Positions 16,313 to 26,238 of a stretch of DNA of 64,000 nt are shown piece by piece. How positions within the stretch are numbered: position 1 is the first letter of the stretch; each line of letters starts with the position of its first letter. The translations under genes were made by a program, and so were the position numbers. This DNA is from CAYRVX01 sp964427875 (GTDB taxonomy: Bacteria > Planctomycetota > Phycisphaerae > SM23-33): the NCBI GenBank assembly GCA_964427875.1, contig CAYRVX010000008.1, positions 44,647 to 108,646 on the forward strand. The letters are read 5' to 3'. The notes under the pieces were generated by a model. That model saw only the letters and a program-made list of their open reading frames with translations. It was not told the origin of the DNA and did no database searches.

Positions 16313-19300
16313 ATGCGACGGACCATTTACTTTGTCGCGATTTCGGTGATCGTCGGCATTGCGCCTGCGGCGTCCGCCCAAGCCCCGGCCGCCTTCGCCG
16401 ACGGCAGGAAGGCCTACGAGGCCGGCCAGTTCGAAAAGGCCAGAGACCTCCTCCTCAGCGCTTCACGAACCGCGCCCAGGAACGCGGAGGTCTTTCTCCA
16501 TCTGGGCAAGGCCCACTACCAGCTCGGCGAGCTGCCCGAGGCCATCGCCGCATGGCAGAAGACGCTCAAGCTCGCCCCCGGCGAGCCGTATGCCACGAAG
16601 ATGCTTAAGCTCCTTCGGGCGGAAGTGCGTGACGTGGACGTCCAGATCAAGCTCATCGAGCAGGCCCTGGCAGAGGGCCTGAACGCGTGGGCGCGGACCA
16701 CGGTCACCAACCTGCTTGCGAAGAAGGCCCTCACCGACGCCCAGCGCGGCCAGCTCACGGTCCTGTGGGCCGAGGCCAGGCTGGCCTTGGGCCTGTATAA
16801 GGACGTGCCGCCCGCGGTGCTGGAGATCCAGACCAAGTTCCCCAAGGCCGCCGACGCGGTCCGCCTGGCGCTGCTGATGGGGCGGGCGAAAATCCACCTC
16901 GACGACAAGAGCATCCGGGAGGGACGGAAGCTGCTCCAGGGCATCGTGGCCGACCACAAGGACACGCCGGCGGCCGCGATCGCGCAGTACGAGCTGATCC
17001 GCTTCGATCTCAGCCAGGGCCCCAGCGCCGAGCTGGCCGGCGAGCTGGCGGCCTGGTTCAAGGCGAACGCCACCCACCGGCTGGCGACGGACGCACTGCG
17101 CCTGCTGATGGATTCGCAGTTGGCCCTGACGCGGCGAGGCGCCCGGCCGACGAAGGACTCGCCGCTGGCGCCCACGGACGCCGCCGCCATCGGTTTCGTC
17201 AAGCTCCTCCGCGGCCGGCTGCCGAAAGAGGCCGACCGGATCAAGCTGACGCAGCAGTTGGAGAAGCACTTCAACGCGCACTACGATCCCGCCGGCGCCT
17301 ACGCGGCGGCCATCCAGGGCGCCGAGGCCCTGCTGAAGATCAAGCTGTCCCGCGCCGAGCAGGCGCTGGTGATCCAGCGGATCCTGGACCGGCACCTGGC
17401 CGTCTCGCGTACGGCCGGCAGGCCGACGAAGGACATGCAGCTCGCGGCCGCCGACCTGGCCGCAATCGCGCGGATGAAGGATCTGCTCGCCTTCCTCACG
17501 ACCGATGCGGAGGTCCAGAAGCTCACGCAGCAGCTCCTGGGGCATTTCAACTCGCGCTACTCCGCGGCCGGGGCGCACCCCGCCGTGATCCAGGCCGCCG
17601 AGGAACTCCTGAAGATCAAGCTGCCGCAGGCCGCCCGGATAGCCGTGCTGCGGCAGTTGATCGATTCGCACCTGGCCATTACCCGACAGCAGCCGAGCCC
17701 GGCGAAGGACGCCAAGCTCGCCGCCACCGACCTGGCGGCCATCGCCCGCGCAAAGGAGCTGTTCGCCCTGCTGACGACAGACGCCGACGTCCAGAAAGTA
17801 ACGCAGCAGCTCCTGGCGCACTTCAACTCGCACTACTTCGCGGTCGGGGCACACGCCGCGGCCATCCAGGGCGCCGAGGAGATCCTCAAGATCGACCCGC
17901 CCCAGGCCGCCCGCGTGGCGGTGCTTCAGCACCTGGTCAATTCTCACCTGGCCATCACCCGGCAGCAGCCCAGGGCGATGAAGGATGCCAAGGTCACCGC
18001 CGCCGACCTGGCGGCCATCGCGCGGGTAAGAGAGCTGTTCGACCTGCGGCCGAAAGATGCCGATCGGCAGAAGCTCACACAGCAGCTCCTGGGGCATTTC
18101 AACACGCACTACGTCAAGGCGGGCGCGTACGCCGCGGCCGTCCAGGGGGTCCAGACCGTCCTGAACCTCGCCCTGCCGCCGAGCGACCGGCTGACGGCGC
18201 TGAAGACGCTCGCCTCCTACAAGACCGAGCTGGCCATTCGGGCGCTGACGGAGCAGGCGGCGGCCGGCACGCTGCCTCAGCAGATGCCCGAGTCGATCCG
18301 GGAAGTCCTCGCCCTGTACGCCACGATCCGCAAGGAGTTCCCCACGCAGTCCACGAGCGTCGAGGAGGTCAAGCTCGCCCACACCGTCGCGGCGTTGGCG
18401 GCAAAACTGCCGCAGGCGATCGAGGTGACCGCGCTGTCCGCGCCGGACGCCTGGGCGGTCGAGATCGCCATGGCCGTCGTCCGTCGGGACGCGAAGAAGG
18501 GCGCCGCTCAGGCGATCGGCTTCGTGGACGGCGTGCGCAAGCGTTACCTGCCCGTTCAGGCCCCCACGGGGCTGCGAATCGCCCTGGACCTTTCGGCCCG
18601 CCTGCTCGCGGCGCTGCACGAAGACCACACCTACTGGGCGTCGACGAGGCTGGAGCACGCGCGGGTCCTCGGCCTGCTGGCGACGTGGCAGTTCAGCGAG
18701 AATGTCCGCCTCGGGCGGGACGAGCTCAACGCGAAACTGTCCGACACTCAGAAGCAGATGATCGCCGTGCTGGTCGAGCTGGTGAAGCGGGACGTTCGCG
18801 GCCAGGCCGCAGGCGCCGTCGCCACGCTTGCCAAGCACCTGGGGCCCTGGCAGGCACGCGGCCACTACGCGGCGGCCGAAGAGGCCTACGCGCTGCTGAT
18901 CGACTCGCTCCCGCCCGCACGGCAGCGCGAGGCGAGGCTCGCGGTGACCGAGCTGTGGATTCGTCAGGTCGTCGCCGAGCACAACCGGCTGATGGCAGTC
19001 GGCCTGAAGGTGCCGGCCAAGCTGGACCCGGCGCTCGTCAAGGCGCTGAAGCAATGCTACGACCTCCAGGCGGGCCTGGAGGAGGGCGACGCGTTCCTCA
19101 CGAGGGTCCGCGGCGTCTGGCAGGGCGTCGTGAGCCACTACACCGGCCTGGAGTACTACGCCACCGCGGCCGAGGCCATTGCCGTCAAGGCCGACAAGCC
19201 CGTTGCCGCGGCGGACCGGTACGCTCAGCTCCAGCTCGCCAATCATCGCTACGCCGACGCGCAGCGCGAGCTGGCCCGGCTGCTGCGGACCTACAACGCC

Positions 19301-22300
19301 AAGACGAAGATCGCCATGACGCCGGCGTTTCAGGCGGCCCTGGCGGCGTACCGCGCCTTCATCTCTCAGCATTCGGCCAGCCCGCTGGCCGACACGGCGG
19401 TGCGGAGCATATTCAGCATCGCTCAACTGTTCGAGTCGCACGATGCGCACCCGATCGCGGCGACGGTCTACGACGAATTCGCCAAGTTCGCCGCGACGAT
19501 CAAGACGCTCTCCCAGGCCGCGCCGGGCCAGGTCAGCACGGCCGAGCGGGCGGCACTGGCGCACGTTGCCGCACTCGATGCCCACGCCCGAAAGGCGCTG
19601 ACGAAGGAGCTCGCCGAGCGGAAAGACAAGACCCCCCCGGCGAAGATCCGCCCGGAGTTCACCACGGCCATCGGCGCCTGCAAGCAGTTCGTCAAGGACC
19701 GCCCGAAGAGCACCCTGGTGGGCCCGGCCATTCAGAAGATCATGGCCGTCGCGCTGGAGTACGCGAAGGTCGACGCCTGGGACGTGGCGGAGGGCATCTT
19801 CGCCGACCTGGCCAAGAGCGGCCTGGAGCTGGACAGCCCGGAGCGGATCGAGCTGTCGCGGGGCCTGTGCCATCTGGGCAAGGTGATGGGCGACCACGCC
19901 CGCAGCGTGCTGACGGCCCTGACGAAGGGCCACGGGCGCCCGAAGGGCCCGGGCGGCCAGAGCCGCCTGGCCCATGCGTACGGGGAGGAAGAGTCCAAAG
20001 CAGGCGGCAAGGGCCGATCCGGCGCCGGCGCCGCCTCCGGGCGCAAGCCGGCAGGCATGGGGAAGCTGAAGGCCCCGACGCCGAGGCCCGCGGTCCCGGG
20101 GCCCGTGACGGCCCCCCCGTTGCGCCTGGGCGAGTTGGAGAAGCTGGAAGACTTCGCCCGCGACGAGGCGGACATGCTGGCCATGGCGGCCATCCGCAAG
20201 CAGCAGTCCCTGCGGGCCCGGCAGGTGGCGATGCTGCGCGAGAAGGTCGCGTACCACCAGCCGGCTGAGAAGCCCGCGAAGGACCAGAAGGCCCAGAAGC
20301 GGACCGTCGCGCCCCCGCCGCCGGTGCCGGTCCTGTCGGAGGCGGAGCTGGCCCGGCAGGAGCAGGCCTTCGCCGCGGCGTACGCGATCTTCCAGGGGAT
20401 CCGCAAGAACTACCCGCGCCGGCCGACCGCCGAACAGGCACGCGGCGAGGTCCTCGTGATGGCCGGGCACTGGCGGGCGATCGCGCAGTGGAAGCGGGCC
20501 GCAGGCCTGATGGGGCTCTACCTGAAGGACAACCCGACCGACCGCGAGCTGCCGCAGCTTCGCCTCGGCACCGCCCGCGACATCCTCGCCTGGGCCTCCC
20601 AGCCGATCACGAAGGAGGCCACCAAGCAGGCCAAGCTCGCCGAGGTGATCCAGCGGTTCGCCCAGGCCCGCGCCGAGCTGGAGCGGATCGTCAAGGACTT
20701 CGCCGAGGACCGCCCGTTCATCCAGCAGGCCCAGTGGGACGTCGCCAACAGCTTCCTGACGCAGGCCCGCGTCGTGGACCAGTTCTCCCCGACGCTCGCC
20801 CGCGGCCAGTACGTCCGGGCGGCCAAGGAGCTGCTGGCCGTCGCCGAGAAGTTCCACGACCACCCCCGGATCTCCACCATCCCGCAGATGCTCTGGAACA
20901 TCGCCGAGGAGCTCGCCCGGCGGCAGTACTACGACGAGGCGATGATCGTCTGGAACGACCTGACGATCCATTACCTGACGCACCCGCTGGCCTCGCAGGC
21001 GGCCATGCGAATCGCCCAGACCTACGAGACCAACCTCTCCCGGCCCCTCAAGGCGGCCGAGACCTACGTGGAGATCAACTTCGCCCGCGGCGGCAGCGAC
21101 GCAGCCGTTCAGAACGCGATCTACAACATCGGCACGAAGCTCAAGGCCCAGAAGCGGTGGGTCGAGGCCCTGCACGTCCTGGCGACGTTCGTGGACAGCT
21201 TCCCGCGTCACGCCCAGGCCGGCCAGGCCCTGACGACCATCGGGCAGATCCACCAGATCAACGAGGCCTGGGAGGATGCGATCGCCGCCTACGAGCGGGT
21301 GATCGACGAGTTCCCCACGGGCAACTGGATCCGCGAGGCCAAGTGGTCCATCGCCGACTGCCGGATCAACCTAAGCCAGTGGCGCCAGGCCATGGACGCA
21401 TACCGGGCGTACGTGCAGGCCTACGCCAAGGATAAGCGTGCCGCCGATGCGTCCCGGCGAATGGGCGTGGTGAAGGACCTCGCCCGCTACCAGGTCCTCG
21501 TGGACGAGAAGGGGCAGCGCAAGGCCTTCGACGCGCAGTTCCAGATCGCCCGGATCGTCCACGAGCAGCTTGCCAATCCGGCCAAGGCGATCATCGAGTA
21601 CCGCAAGGTGGCGGCCAACTGGCCGAAGACGCACCTGGCCGACGACGCGCTCTTCGCGGTGGGCAACATCCACCTGTCGATGAACGAGACCGCCAAGGGG
21701 CGGGAGGCCATGCTTGAGCTTGCCAGGACGTACCCCGAGAGCCCGCTGGCCGACGACGCGCTGTACAAGGTGGGCCAGAGCTACGAGGCGGAGGCCCAGC
21801 AGCTTGCCGGCGTGACGCGCAGCCGGGCCGTCGAGAAGAACAAGGAGATCGCCCAGAAAGCGGCCTACCGCCAGGTCCAGGGCTTTCGCCGACGGATGCA
21901 GTTCGACAACGAGACCCTGGTGACCGAGCTGCGGAAGAAGGGGCAGAAGGACATGGCCGACCTGGCGCAGGCGCGGTTCGCCGGGCAGCTATTGCAGTAC
22001 AACCTGGCCGGCACCATCGTGGCCGCCCAGGCGGCGGAGCAGCAGGTCGAGATCCTCACCGCGGCCCAACTGGCCGACCGGCAGGACAAGATCAACGCCG
22101 CCCTTCGTCAGGCGGTGGGGTCGTATCAGCAGGCCTCGAGGGTCGCGACGGCCGACAAGGCCGACGAGGCCCTGCTCCAGATGGCGAAGATCTACGACGA
22201 GAATCTCAAGGACGCCGACGCGGCGATGGCCACGTGGCAGGAGATCGTGCGGCAGTTCAGCGGGACGGCCGTCGCCGAAGACGCGAGCTGGCGCATCGCC

Positions 22301-22546
22301 CAGTGGCACGAGCGGAAGGGCCAGCACGCCGAGGCCATCCAGGCCTACCAGGCGTTCCTGCGGAACTACCGCCGCAGCAGCCGGGCCGCCGCCGCCCAGT
22401 TCGCCGTCGCCGAGAACTACGAGCACCTCGGCGAATGGGTCAAGGCCATGGACGCCTACACCAACTACATCAACAACTTCCCCAAGGCCCCGATGGTCCA
22501 GAAGGCCAGGGAGCAGATCAATTGGATCAAGACGTATCGGCTGTGA
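16313..22546 (+). CDS. Giant secreted TPR-repeat protein with internal 92-residue repeats
   Basis: 2077 residues from the ATG at 16313 (AAAGGAG 8 nt upstream; signal peptide RRTIYFVAISVIVGIAPAAS). Residues about 28-95 are TPRs (KAYEAGQFEKARDLL, KAHYQLGELPEAIAAW). Residues about 267-634 hold four near-identical 92-residue helical units. Residues about 1190-1290 and 1330-1350 are Gly/Pro/Lys-rich linkers. The last 700 residues are regular TPRs resembling the BamD/YbgF-type outer-membrane lipoprotein repeats (DDALFAVGNIHLSMNETAKG, DDALYKVGQSYEAEAQ). No enzyme motif is visible. It is probably a periplasmic assembly scaffold. A shorter TPR protein follows 75 nt downstream and may be its partner. 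Confidence 0.88.
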   Translation: MRRTIYFVAISVIVGIAPAASAQAPAAFADGRKAYEAGQFEKARDLLLSASRTAPRNAEVFLHLGKAHYQLGELPEAIAAWQKTLKLAPGEPYATKMLKLLRAEVRDVDVQIKLIEQALAEGLNAWARTTVTNLLAKKALTDAQRGQLTVLWAEARLALGLYKDVPPAVLEIQTKFPKAADAVRLALLMGRAKIHLDDKSIREGRKLLQGIVADHKDTPAAAIAQYELIRFDLSQGPSAELAGELAAWFKANATHRLATDALRLLMDSQLALTRRGARPTKDSPLAPTDAAAIGFVKLLRGRLPKEADRIKLTQQLEKHFNAHYDPAGAYAAAIQGAEALLKIKLSRAEQALVIQRILDRHLAVSRTAGRPTKDMQLAAADLAAIARMKDLLAFLTTDAEVQKLTQQLLGHFNSRYSAAGAHPAVIQAAEELLKIKLPQAARIAVLRQLIDSHLAITRQQPSPAKDAKLAATDLAAIARAKELFALLTTDADVQKVTQQLLAHFNSHYFAVGAHAAAIQGAEEILKIDPPQAARVAVLQHLVNSHLAITRQQPRAMKDAKVTAADLAAIARVRELFDLRPKDADRQKLTQQLLGHFNTHYVKAGAYAAAVQGVQTVLNLALPPSDRLTALKTLASYKTELAIRALTEQAAAGTLPQQMPESIREVLALYATIRKEFPTQSTSVEEVKLAHTVAALAAKLPQAIEVTALSAPDAWAVEIAMAVVRRDAKKGAAQAIGFVDGVRKRYLPVQAPTGLRIALDLSARLLAALHEDHTYWASTRLEHARVLGLLATWQFSENVRLGRDELNAKLSDTQKQMIAVLVELVKRDVRGQAAGAVATLAKHLGPWQARGHYAAAEEAYALLIDSLPPARQREARLAVTELWIRQVVAEHNRLMAVGLKVPAKLDPALVKALKQCYDLQAGLEEGDAFLTRVRGVWQGVVSHYTGLEYYATAAEAIAVKADKPVAAADRYAQLQLANHRYADAQRELARLLRTYNAKTKIAMTPAFQAALAAYRAFISQHSASPLADTAVRSIFSIAQLFESHDAHPIAATVYDEFAKFAATIKTLSQAAPGQVSTAERAALAHVAALDAHARKALTKELAERKDKTPPAKIRPEFTTAIGACKQFVKDRPKSTLVGPAIQKIMAVALEYAKVDAWDVAEGIFADLAKSGLELDSPERIELSRGLCHLGKVMGDHARSVLTALTKGHGRPKGPGGQSRLAHAYGEEESKAGGKGRSGAGAASGRKPAGMGKLKAPTPRPAVPGPVTAPPLRLGELEKLEDFARDEADMLAMAAIRKQQSLRARQVAMLREKVAYHQPAEKPAKDQKAQKRTVAPPPPVPVLSEAELARQEQAFAAAYAIFQGIRKNYPRRPTAEQARGEVLVMAGHWRAIAQWKRAAGLMGLYLKDNPTDRELPQLRLGTARDILAWASQPITKEATKQAKLAEVIQRFAQARAELERIVKDFAEDRPFIQQAQWDVANSFLTQARVVDQFSPTLARGQYVRAAKELLAVAEKFHDHPRISTIPQMLWNIAEELARRQYYDEAMIVWNDLTIHYLTHPLASQAAMRIAQTYETNLSRPLKAAETYVEINFARGGSDAAVQNAIYNIGTKLKAQKRWVEALHVLATFVDSFPRHAQAGQALTTIGQIHQINEAWEDAIAAYERVIDEFPTGNWIREAKWSIADCRINLSQWRQAMDAYRAYVQAYAKDKRAADASRRMGVVKDLARYQVLVDEKGQRKAFDAQFQIARIVHEQLANPAKAIIEYRKVAANWPKTHLADDALFAVGNIHLSMNETAKGREAMLELARTYPESPLADDALYKVGQSYEAEAQQLAGVTRSRAVEKNKEIAQKAAYRQVQGFRRRMQFDNETLVTELRKKGQKDMADLAQARFAGQLLQYNLAGTIVAAQAAEQQVEILTAAQLADRQDKINAALRQAVGSYQQASRVATADKADEALLQMAKIYDENLKDADAAMATWQEIVRQFSGTAVAEDASWRIAQWHERKGQHAEAIQAYQAFLRNYRRSSRAAAAQFAVAENYEHLGEWVKAMDAYTNYINNFPKAPMVQKAREQINWIKTYRL
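17111..18214 (+). repeat. Four tandem in-frame 276-bp repeats inside the giant TPR gene
   Basis: Units begin at 17111, 17387, 17663 and 17939. The anchor CAGCAG of the KLTQQL segment recurs at 17252, 17528, 17804 and 18080, exactly 276 bp apart, keeping frame. Each unit encodes a variable start such as DSHLAITRQQP, then a DLAAIAR segment, then TQQLLGHFN. Units 2-4 are more alike than unit 1, consistent with recent unequal recombination. Confidence 0.85.
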
Positions 22547-22621
22547 GCGGTGCACAGGTACCGTCGGGACGTTGGGATTCGAAGCGTACGGTGACCTAGC
22601 GATATACGAGGAGACGCAACG

Positions 22622-24067
22622 ATGCGTGGAAATCGAATCATCCTTGGAGCGTTGACGGGGCTGGCGCTGGTCGGGTCGATGGTGCGGGCGGACGTTCCGC
22701 CAAGCGGCAAGCCGGGGACGGCCCCGACCGCCAAAGCGGGTCCCGCCAAGACCGAAGAGGACAAGGCGCCCAAGGCGAAGAAGAAGGAAACGCCGCAGGA
22801 GAAGGCCGAGAGGCTCTTCGACGAGGGGCGCGACGCCCTGTTCCGGGGTGAGTACAAGAAGGCCGTCGAGCTGCTCCGGCAGGCGGCTGCGGCCGACAAG
22901 ACCAAGACCCGCTACCGCCTCTACCTTGCCCGGGCGCATCGCTACGCGGGCAACACCGATGAGGCCGAGAAGCTCCTCGGGGGCATCGTCAAGGCCTCGC
23001 CCGACCACGTCGAGGCCGGGCAACTGCTCGGCGAGGTCTACGCCAAACAGGAGAAGTGGAAAGACGTCGCGCGCGTGCTGGAGCGGCTGCTCAAGTACCG
23101 CCACGATTACCCGACCTACCACATGCTGGCCGAGGCGAAGTACAACCTCGACGACCACAAGGCCGCCCGCAAGTACTTCATCGAGGCCATCAAGCTGAAT
23201 CCCAAAAGCCCCGGCGATCACTACCAGCTCGGGAACATCTACCTGGCGGGGAACTTCTTTGCCCTGGCGGCCGAATCGTACCAGAAGGCCCTGGCCCTGG
23301 GGCTGCACTCCCCGGTGCTGCACTACAAGCTCGGCACGGCGTACTTCAACCTGCGGAACTACTTCGGGCGGGTCTCGCAGGTCACGGTCAAGTCCGGCAA
23401 GATCGACTCGATCAGCGGGAAGTGGTACCTGATCGAGCCCGTGCCGGGCAGGAAGGACGTGTTCCGGGTGGCCCCGAGCGACTCGGCGATCTACCAGGTG
23501 GCCAAGGCCGTCGAGACGGGAATGAAGGAGGACCGCGACATCCGGTTCCTGCGGACGAGCATCTACCTCAACGCCCGCCGCTATGCCCAGGCCTACGAGA
23601 TGTTCAAGAAGCTCGCCGCCTCCGCCCCCAAGCCGAAGGACGACAAGCGGACCAAGGAGGACAAGGCGCTGTTCCAGTATTACTTCGCCCAGGCGGCCTT
23701 CGGCGTGGGCAAGTACGACGAGTACCTCCAGCTCCTGAAGAAGGCCATCGAGCTGGACGCTGCGTCCTACAAGGCCACGCTCCTGGACGCCTATCTGCGC
23801 GTGGCCGAACAGCACAACCAGCGGGGGGACATCGACGGGTACACCAAGTATCTCAAGCTGGCCGTCAACGAGGCCCCCCGGAAGGCCGGCCCGCACCTCA
23901 AGCTCGGCAACGCCTACGAGGAGGCCCACAAGTACGCCGAGGCGATCGTCCAGTGGCGGATGGTGCTCGACATCCAGCCCGACCACCCCAAGCGAATGGC
24001 GCTGCTGGACCTGATGAAGAAGTACCAGGCCTCGGCGGCCGCCCCGCCGGCCAAGAAGACGGAGTAA
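22622..24067 (+). CDS. Secreted TPR-repeat protein
   Basis: 481 residues. GAGGAG precedes the start. A signal peptide (RIILGALTGLALVGSMVRA) is followed by a Lys/Pro/Ala-rich linker to residue 60. Two blocks of TPRs are visible: about 60-230 (LFDEGRDALFRGEYKKAVELL, YQLGNIYLAGNFFALAAESY) and about 340-475. They are separated by a non-TPR insert around residues 245-300 (GRVSQVTVKSGKIDSISGKW). Similar length and direction to the tail of the giant TPR protein just upstream suggest co-expression in one periplasmic complex. No catalytic residues are apparent. Confidence 0.85.
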   Translation: MRGNRIILGALTGLALVGSMVRADVPPSGKPGTAPTAKAGPAKTEEDKAPKAKKKETPQEKAERLFDEGRDALFRGEYKKAVELLRQAAAADKTKTRYRLYLARAHRYAGNTDEAEKLLGGIVKASPDHVEAGQLLGEVYAKQEKWKDVARVLERLLKYRHDYPTYHMLAEAKYNLDDHKAARKYFIEAIKLNPKSPGDHYQLGNIYLAGNFFALAAESYQKALALGLHSPVLHYKLGTAYFNLRNYFGRVSQVTVKSGKIDSISGKWYLIEPVPGRKDVFRVAPSDSAIYQVAKAVETGMKEDRDIRFLRTSIYLNARRYAQAYEMFKKLAASAPKPKDDKRTKEDKALFQYYFAQAAFGVGKYDEYLQLLKKAIELDAASYKATLLDAYLRVAEQHNQRGDIDGYTKYLKLAVNEAPRKAGPHLKLGNAYEEAHKYAEAIVQWRMVLDIQPDHPKRMALLDLMKKYQASAAAPPAKKTE

Positions 24068-24148
24068 TCGCGGGCAGCCTGGCGGAAGACACGCGAAGTT
24101 CGGGCGGGGATCCTGTATGATCCGGCCTGCGGACAGGGAGAGGCCGTC

Positions 24149-25174
24149 ATGCGGGATCTGCCCGGCACGATCGACACGGTGCGCCAACTGGAGGAGCTTC
24201 TCAGCACGCCTTCCGAGCCGCTGATTGAGCTCGTGAAGTCGCTGGACGGCGACGTGATGGTGCTCGGCGCGGGGGGCAAGATCGGGCCGACGCTGGCCCG
24301 CATGGCGAAGCGGGCCGTGGACGCCGCCGGCGCAGAGAAGCAGGTCTGTGCCGTGGACCTCGCGGACCTGCCGGCGCTGGCCGATGCGGGCATCCGAACC
24401 ATCACGTGCGACCTGCTGGACCTCGCCGCCGTGGAGGCCCTGCCGCGCTGCGGCAACATCGTATACATGGCGGGGCGGAAGTTCGGCTCCACCGGCGGCG
24501 AGCACGTCACCTGGGCGATGAACGTCGTCGTGCCGTACCACGTCGCCCGGACGTTCACCGACTCGCGGATCGTCGTCTTCTCCACCGGCTGCGTGTATCC
24601 GATCGTGGACGTGGCCACCGGCGGGGCAACCGAGCAGACGCCGCCGGGACCGGTCGGGGAGTACTCCATGAGCTGCCTCGGCCGCGAACGGATGTTCGAC
24701 TACTACTCGCGGACCTGCGGCGAGAGGGTGCTCCAGTTCCGCCTGAACTACTCCGTCGAGCTTCGATACGGCGTGCTGGTGGACGTGGCCGCCAAGGTCT
24801 ACCGCGGCGAGCCCGTCGACGTGACCACGGGCTTCGCCAACGTCCTCTGGCAGGGCGACGTGTGCGATCGGGCGCTGCGGTGCCTCCCCCTGGCCGACAG
24901 CCCGCCGAAGGTCCTCAACGTCACGGGCCCGGAGACGATCTCCATTCGCGAGGTCGCTCACGAGTTCGCCCGGCTGTTCGGCAGGGACGTCCGGATCGCC
25001 GGCGAGGAGAACGGGCTGGGCTACCTCAGCAACGCGGCCGAGGCGACCGCCCTCTTCGGCGAGCCGTCCGTGCCGCTGGAGCGGATCATCGAGTGGACGG
25101 CCCATTGGATCCGCCTCGGCGGGGAGGACCTCGGCAAGCCGACGCACTTCGAGACGCAGGATGGGCGATACTGA
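24149..25174 (+). CDS. NAD-dependent epimerase/dehydratase-like protein, catalytic Lys replaced
   Basis: 341 residues. The start follows CAGGGAGAGG. The extended SDR fold is shown by the nucleotide motif GAGGKIG (40-46) and by VFSTGCVYP, in which Ser145 matches the catalytic Ser/Thr. The usual YxxxK becomes YSMSC, with Tyr172 kept but Cys176 in place of Lys. The C-terminal region (VLNVTGPETISIREVA) is typical of sugar-nucleotide epimerases. A TATGAT sequence at 24116-24121 could be a -10 element. The stop overlaps the next gene, a DapA/NAL-family aldolase, by 14 nt, so the two are probably translated together and act on the same sugar acid or keto acid. Loss of the Lys makes standard chemistry uncertain. 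Confidence 0.82.
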   Translation: MRDLPGTIDTVRQLEELLSTPSEPLIELVKSLDGDVMVLGAGGKIGPTLARMAKRAVDAAGAEKQVCAVDLADLPALADAGIRTITCDLLDLAAVEALPRCGNIVYMAGRKFGSTGGEHVTWAMNVVVPYHVARTFTDSRIVVFSTGCVYPIVDVATGGATEQTPPGPVGEYSMSCLGRERMFDYYSRTCGERVLQFRLNYSVELRYGVLVDVAAKVYRGEPVDVTTGFANVLWQGDVCDRALRCLPLADSPPKVLNVTGPETISIREVAHEFARLFGRDVRIAGEENGLGYLSNAAEATALFGEPSVPLERIIEWTAHWIRLGGEDLGKPTHFETQDGRY

Positions 25175-26234
25175 GACAATGGACCAGAAGGCAGCGGAGA
25201 TCCTGCGGCGGGGCGTGGTGATCCCGGCCAGCCCGTTGGCGCTGACGGCGGACCGGAAGTTCGACGAGCGCCGCCAGCGGGCGCTGTGGCGGTATTACGT
25301 GGCCTCGGGCGCCGGCGGCATCGCCATCGGCGTCCACACGACGCAGTTCGCGATTCGCGACCCGGCAATCGGCCTTCTCCGGCCGGTGCTGGAGCTCGGC
25401 GCCGAGACGATTCAGGCCGCCAAGGCTCAAGGCGCCGGGCCCGTCGTGGCCATCGCCGGCGCGTGCGGCAAGACCGCCCAGGCCGCCGCGGAGGCGCAGC
25501 TCGCGCGAGACCTCGGCTACGACGCCGTCCTGCTGAGCCTGGCCGCACTCGCCGATGCCTCGCAAGACGAGCTCATCGCGCACTGCCGGACCGTCGCGGA
25601 CGTGATGCCCCTGGTGGGGTTTTACCTCCAGCCGGCCGTGGGGGGGCGAGTCCTGCCGCACCGCTTCTGGCGCCGCTTCGCCGAAATCGAGAACGTGCCG
25701 GCCATCAAGATCGCACCGTTCAACCGCTACCAGACGATCGACGTCGTCCGCGCGCTGGCCGAGTCCGGGCGGGACGACGTCGCCCTGTACACCGGCAACG
25801 ACGACAACATCGTGATGGACCTGCTGACGCCGTATCGCTTCATCGCCGAGGGGAAGCCCGTGGAACGACGGATCGTCGGCGGCCTGCTGGGGCACTGGGC
25901 GGTCTGGACGTCCAGGGCGGTCGAGCTGCTGGAGACCTGCCACGCGGCGGCCGAAGCCGGCGGAGAGGTCCCCCGCGAGCTTCTCCGCAGGAACGTCGAG
26001 GTCACCGACGCCAACGCGGCGCTGTTCGACGCAGCCAACGGCTTCGCCGGCTGCATCGCCGGCGTCCACGAGGTCCTCCGCCGCCAGGGCCTCTTCGAGG
26101 GCACCTGGTGCCTGGACCCCGCCGAGACGCTCAGCCCGCACCAGGGCGAAGAGATCGACCGCGTCTACGCCGCCTATCCGCACCTCAACGACGACGACTT
26201 CATCAGAGAGCATCTGGACGAGTGGCTCGCGTGA
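25161..26234 (+). CDS. DapA/N-acetylneuraminate lyase family aldolase or dehydratase
   Basis: 357 residues if started at the ATG at 25161, which overlaps the previous gene by 14 nt; an ATG at 25179 is possible. The TIM-barrel Schiff-base enzymes of the dihydrodipicolinate synthase/N-acetylneuraminate lyase family are matched by Lys183 in AIKIAPF, Tyr155 in VGFYLQP and a GVHTTQF loop in place of the usual G-T-T-G/S-E carboxylate-binding loop. Class I aldol cleavage or condensation on a pyruvate-like keto acid is expected. The altered loop argues against true DapA. Pairing with an epimerase-like gene suggests catabolism of an unusual sugar acid. Confidence 0.85.
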   Translation: MGDTETMDQKAAEILRRGVVIPASPLALTADRKFDERRQRALWRYYVASGAGGIAIGVHTTQFAIRDPAIGLLRPVLELGAETIQAAKAQGAGPVVAIAGACGKTAQAAAEAQLARDLGYDAVLLSLAALADASQDELIAHCRTVADVMPLVGFYLQPAVGGRVLPHRFWRRFAEIENVPAIKIAPFNRYQTIDVVRALAESGRDDVALYTGNDDNIVMDLLTPYRFIAEGKPVERRIVGGLLGHWAVWTSRAVELLETCHAAAEAGGEVPRELLRRNVEVTDANAALFDAANGFAGCIAGVHEVLRRQGLFEGTWCLDPAETLSPHQGEEIDRVYAAYPHLNDDDFIREHLDEWLA

Positions 26235-26238
26235 ATCC

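Noticed and set aside
17111..18214. Regular repeats considered as a CRISPR or non-coding array
   Set aside because: The 276-bp period keeps reading frame and encodes helical protein repeats.
16463..21253. 1596-codon minus-strand frame opposite the giant TPR gene
   Set aside because: It lacks a ribosome site and recognisable domains; long antisense frames are expected in GC-rich genes with strong third-position bias.
24093..24121. Full promoter before the epimerase-like gene
   Set aside because: TATGAT is present but nothing like a -35 lies 16-18 nt upstream, so only the hexamer is mentioned with the gene.
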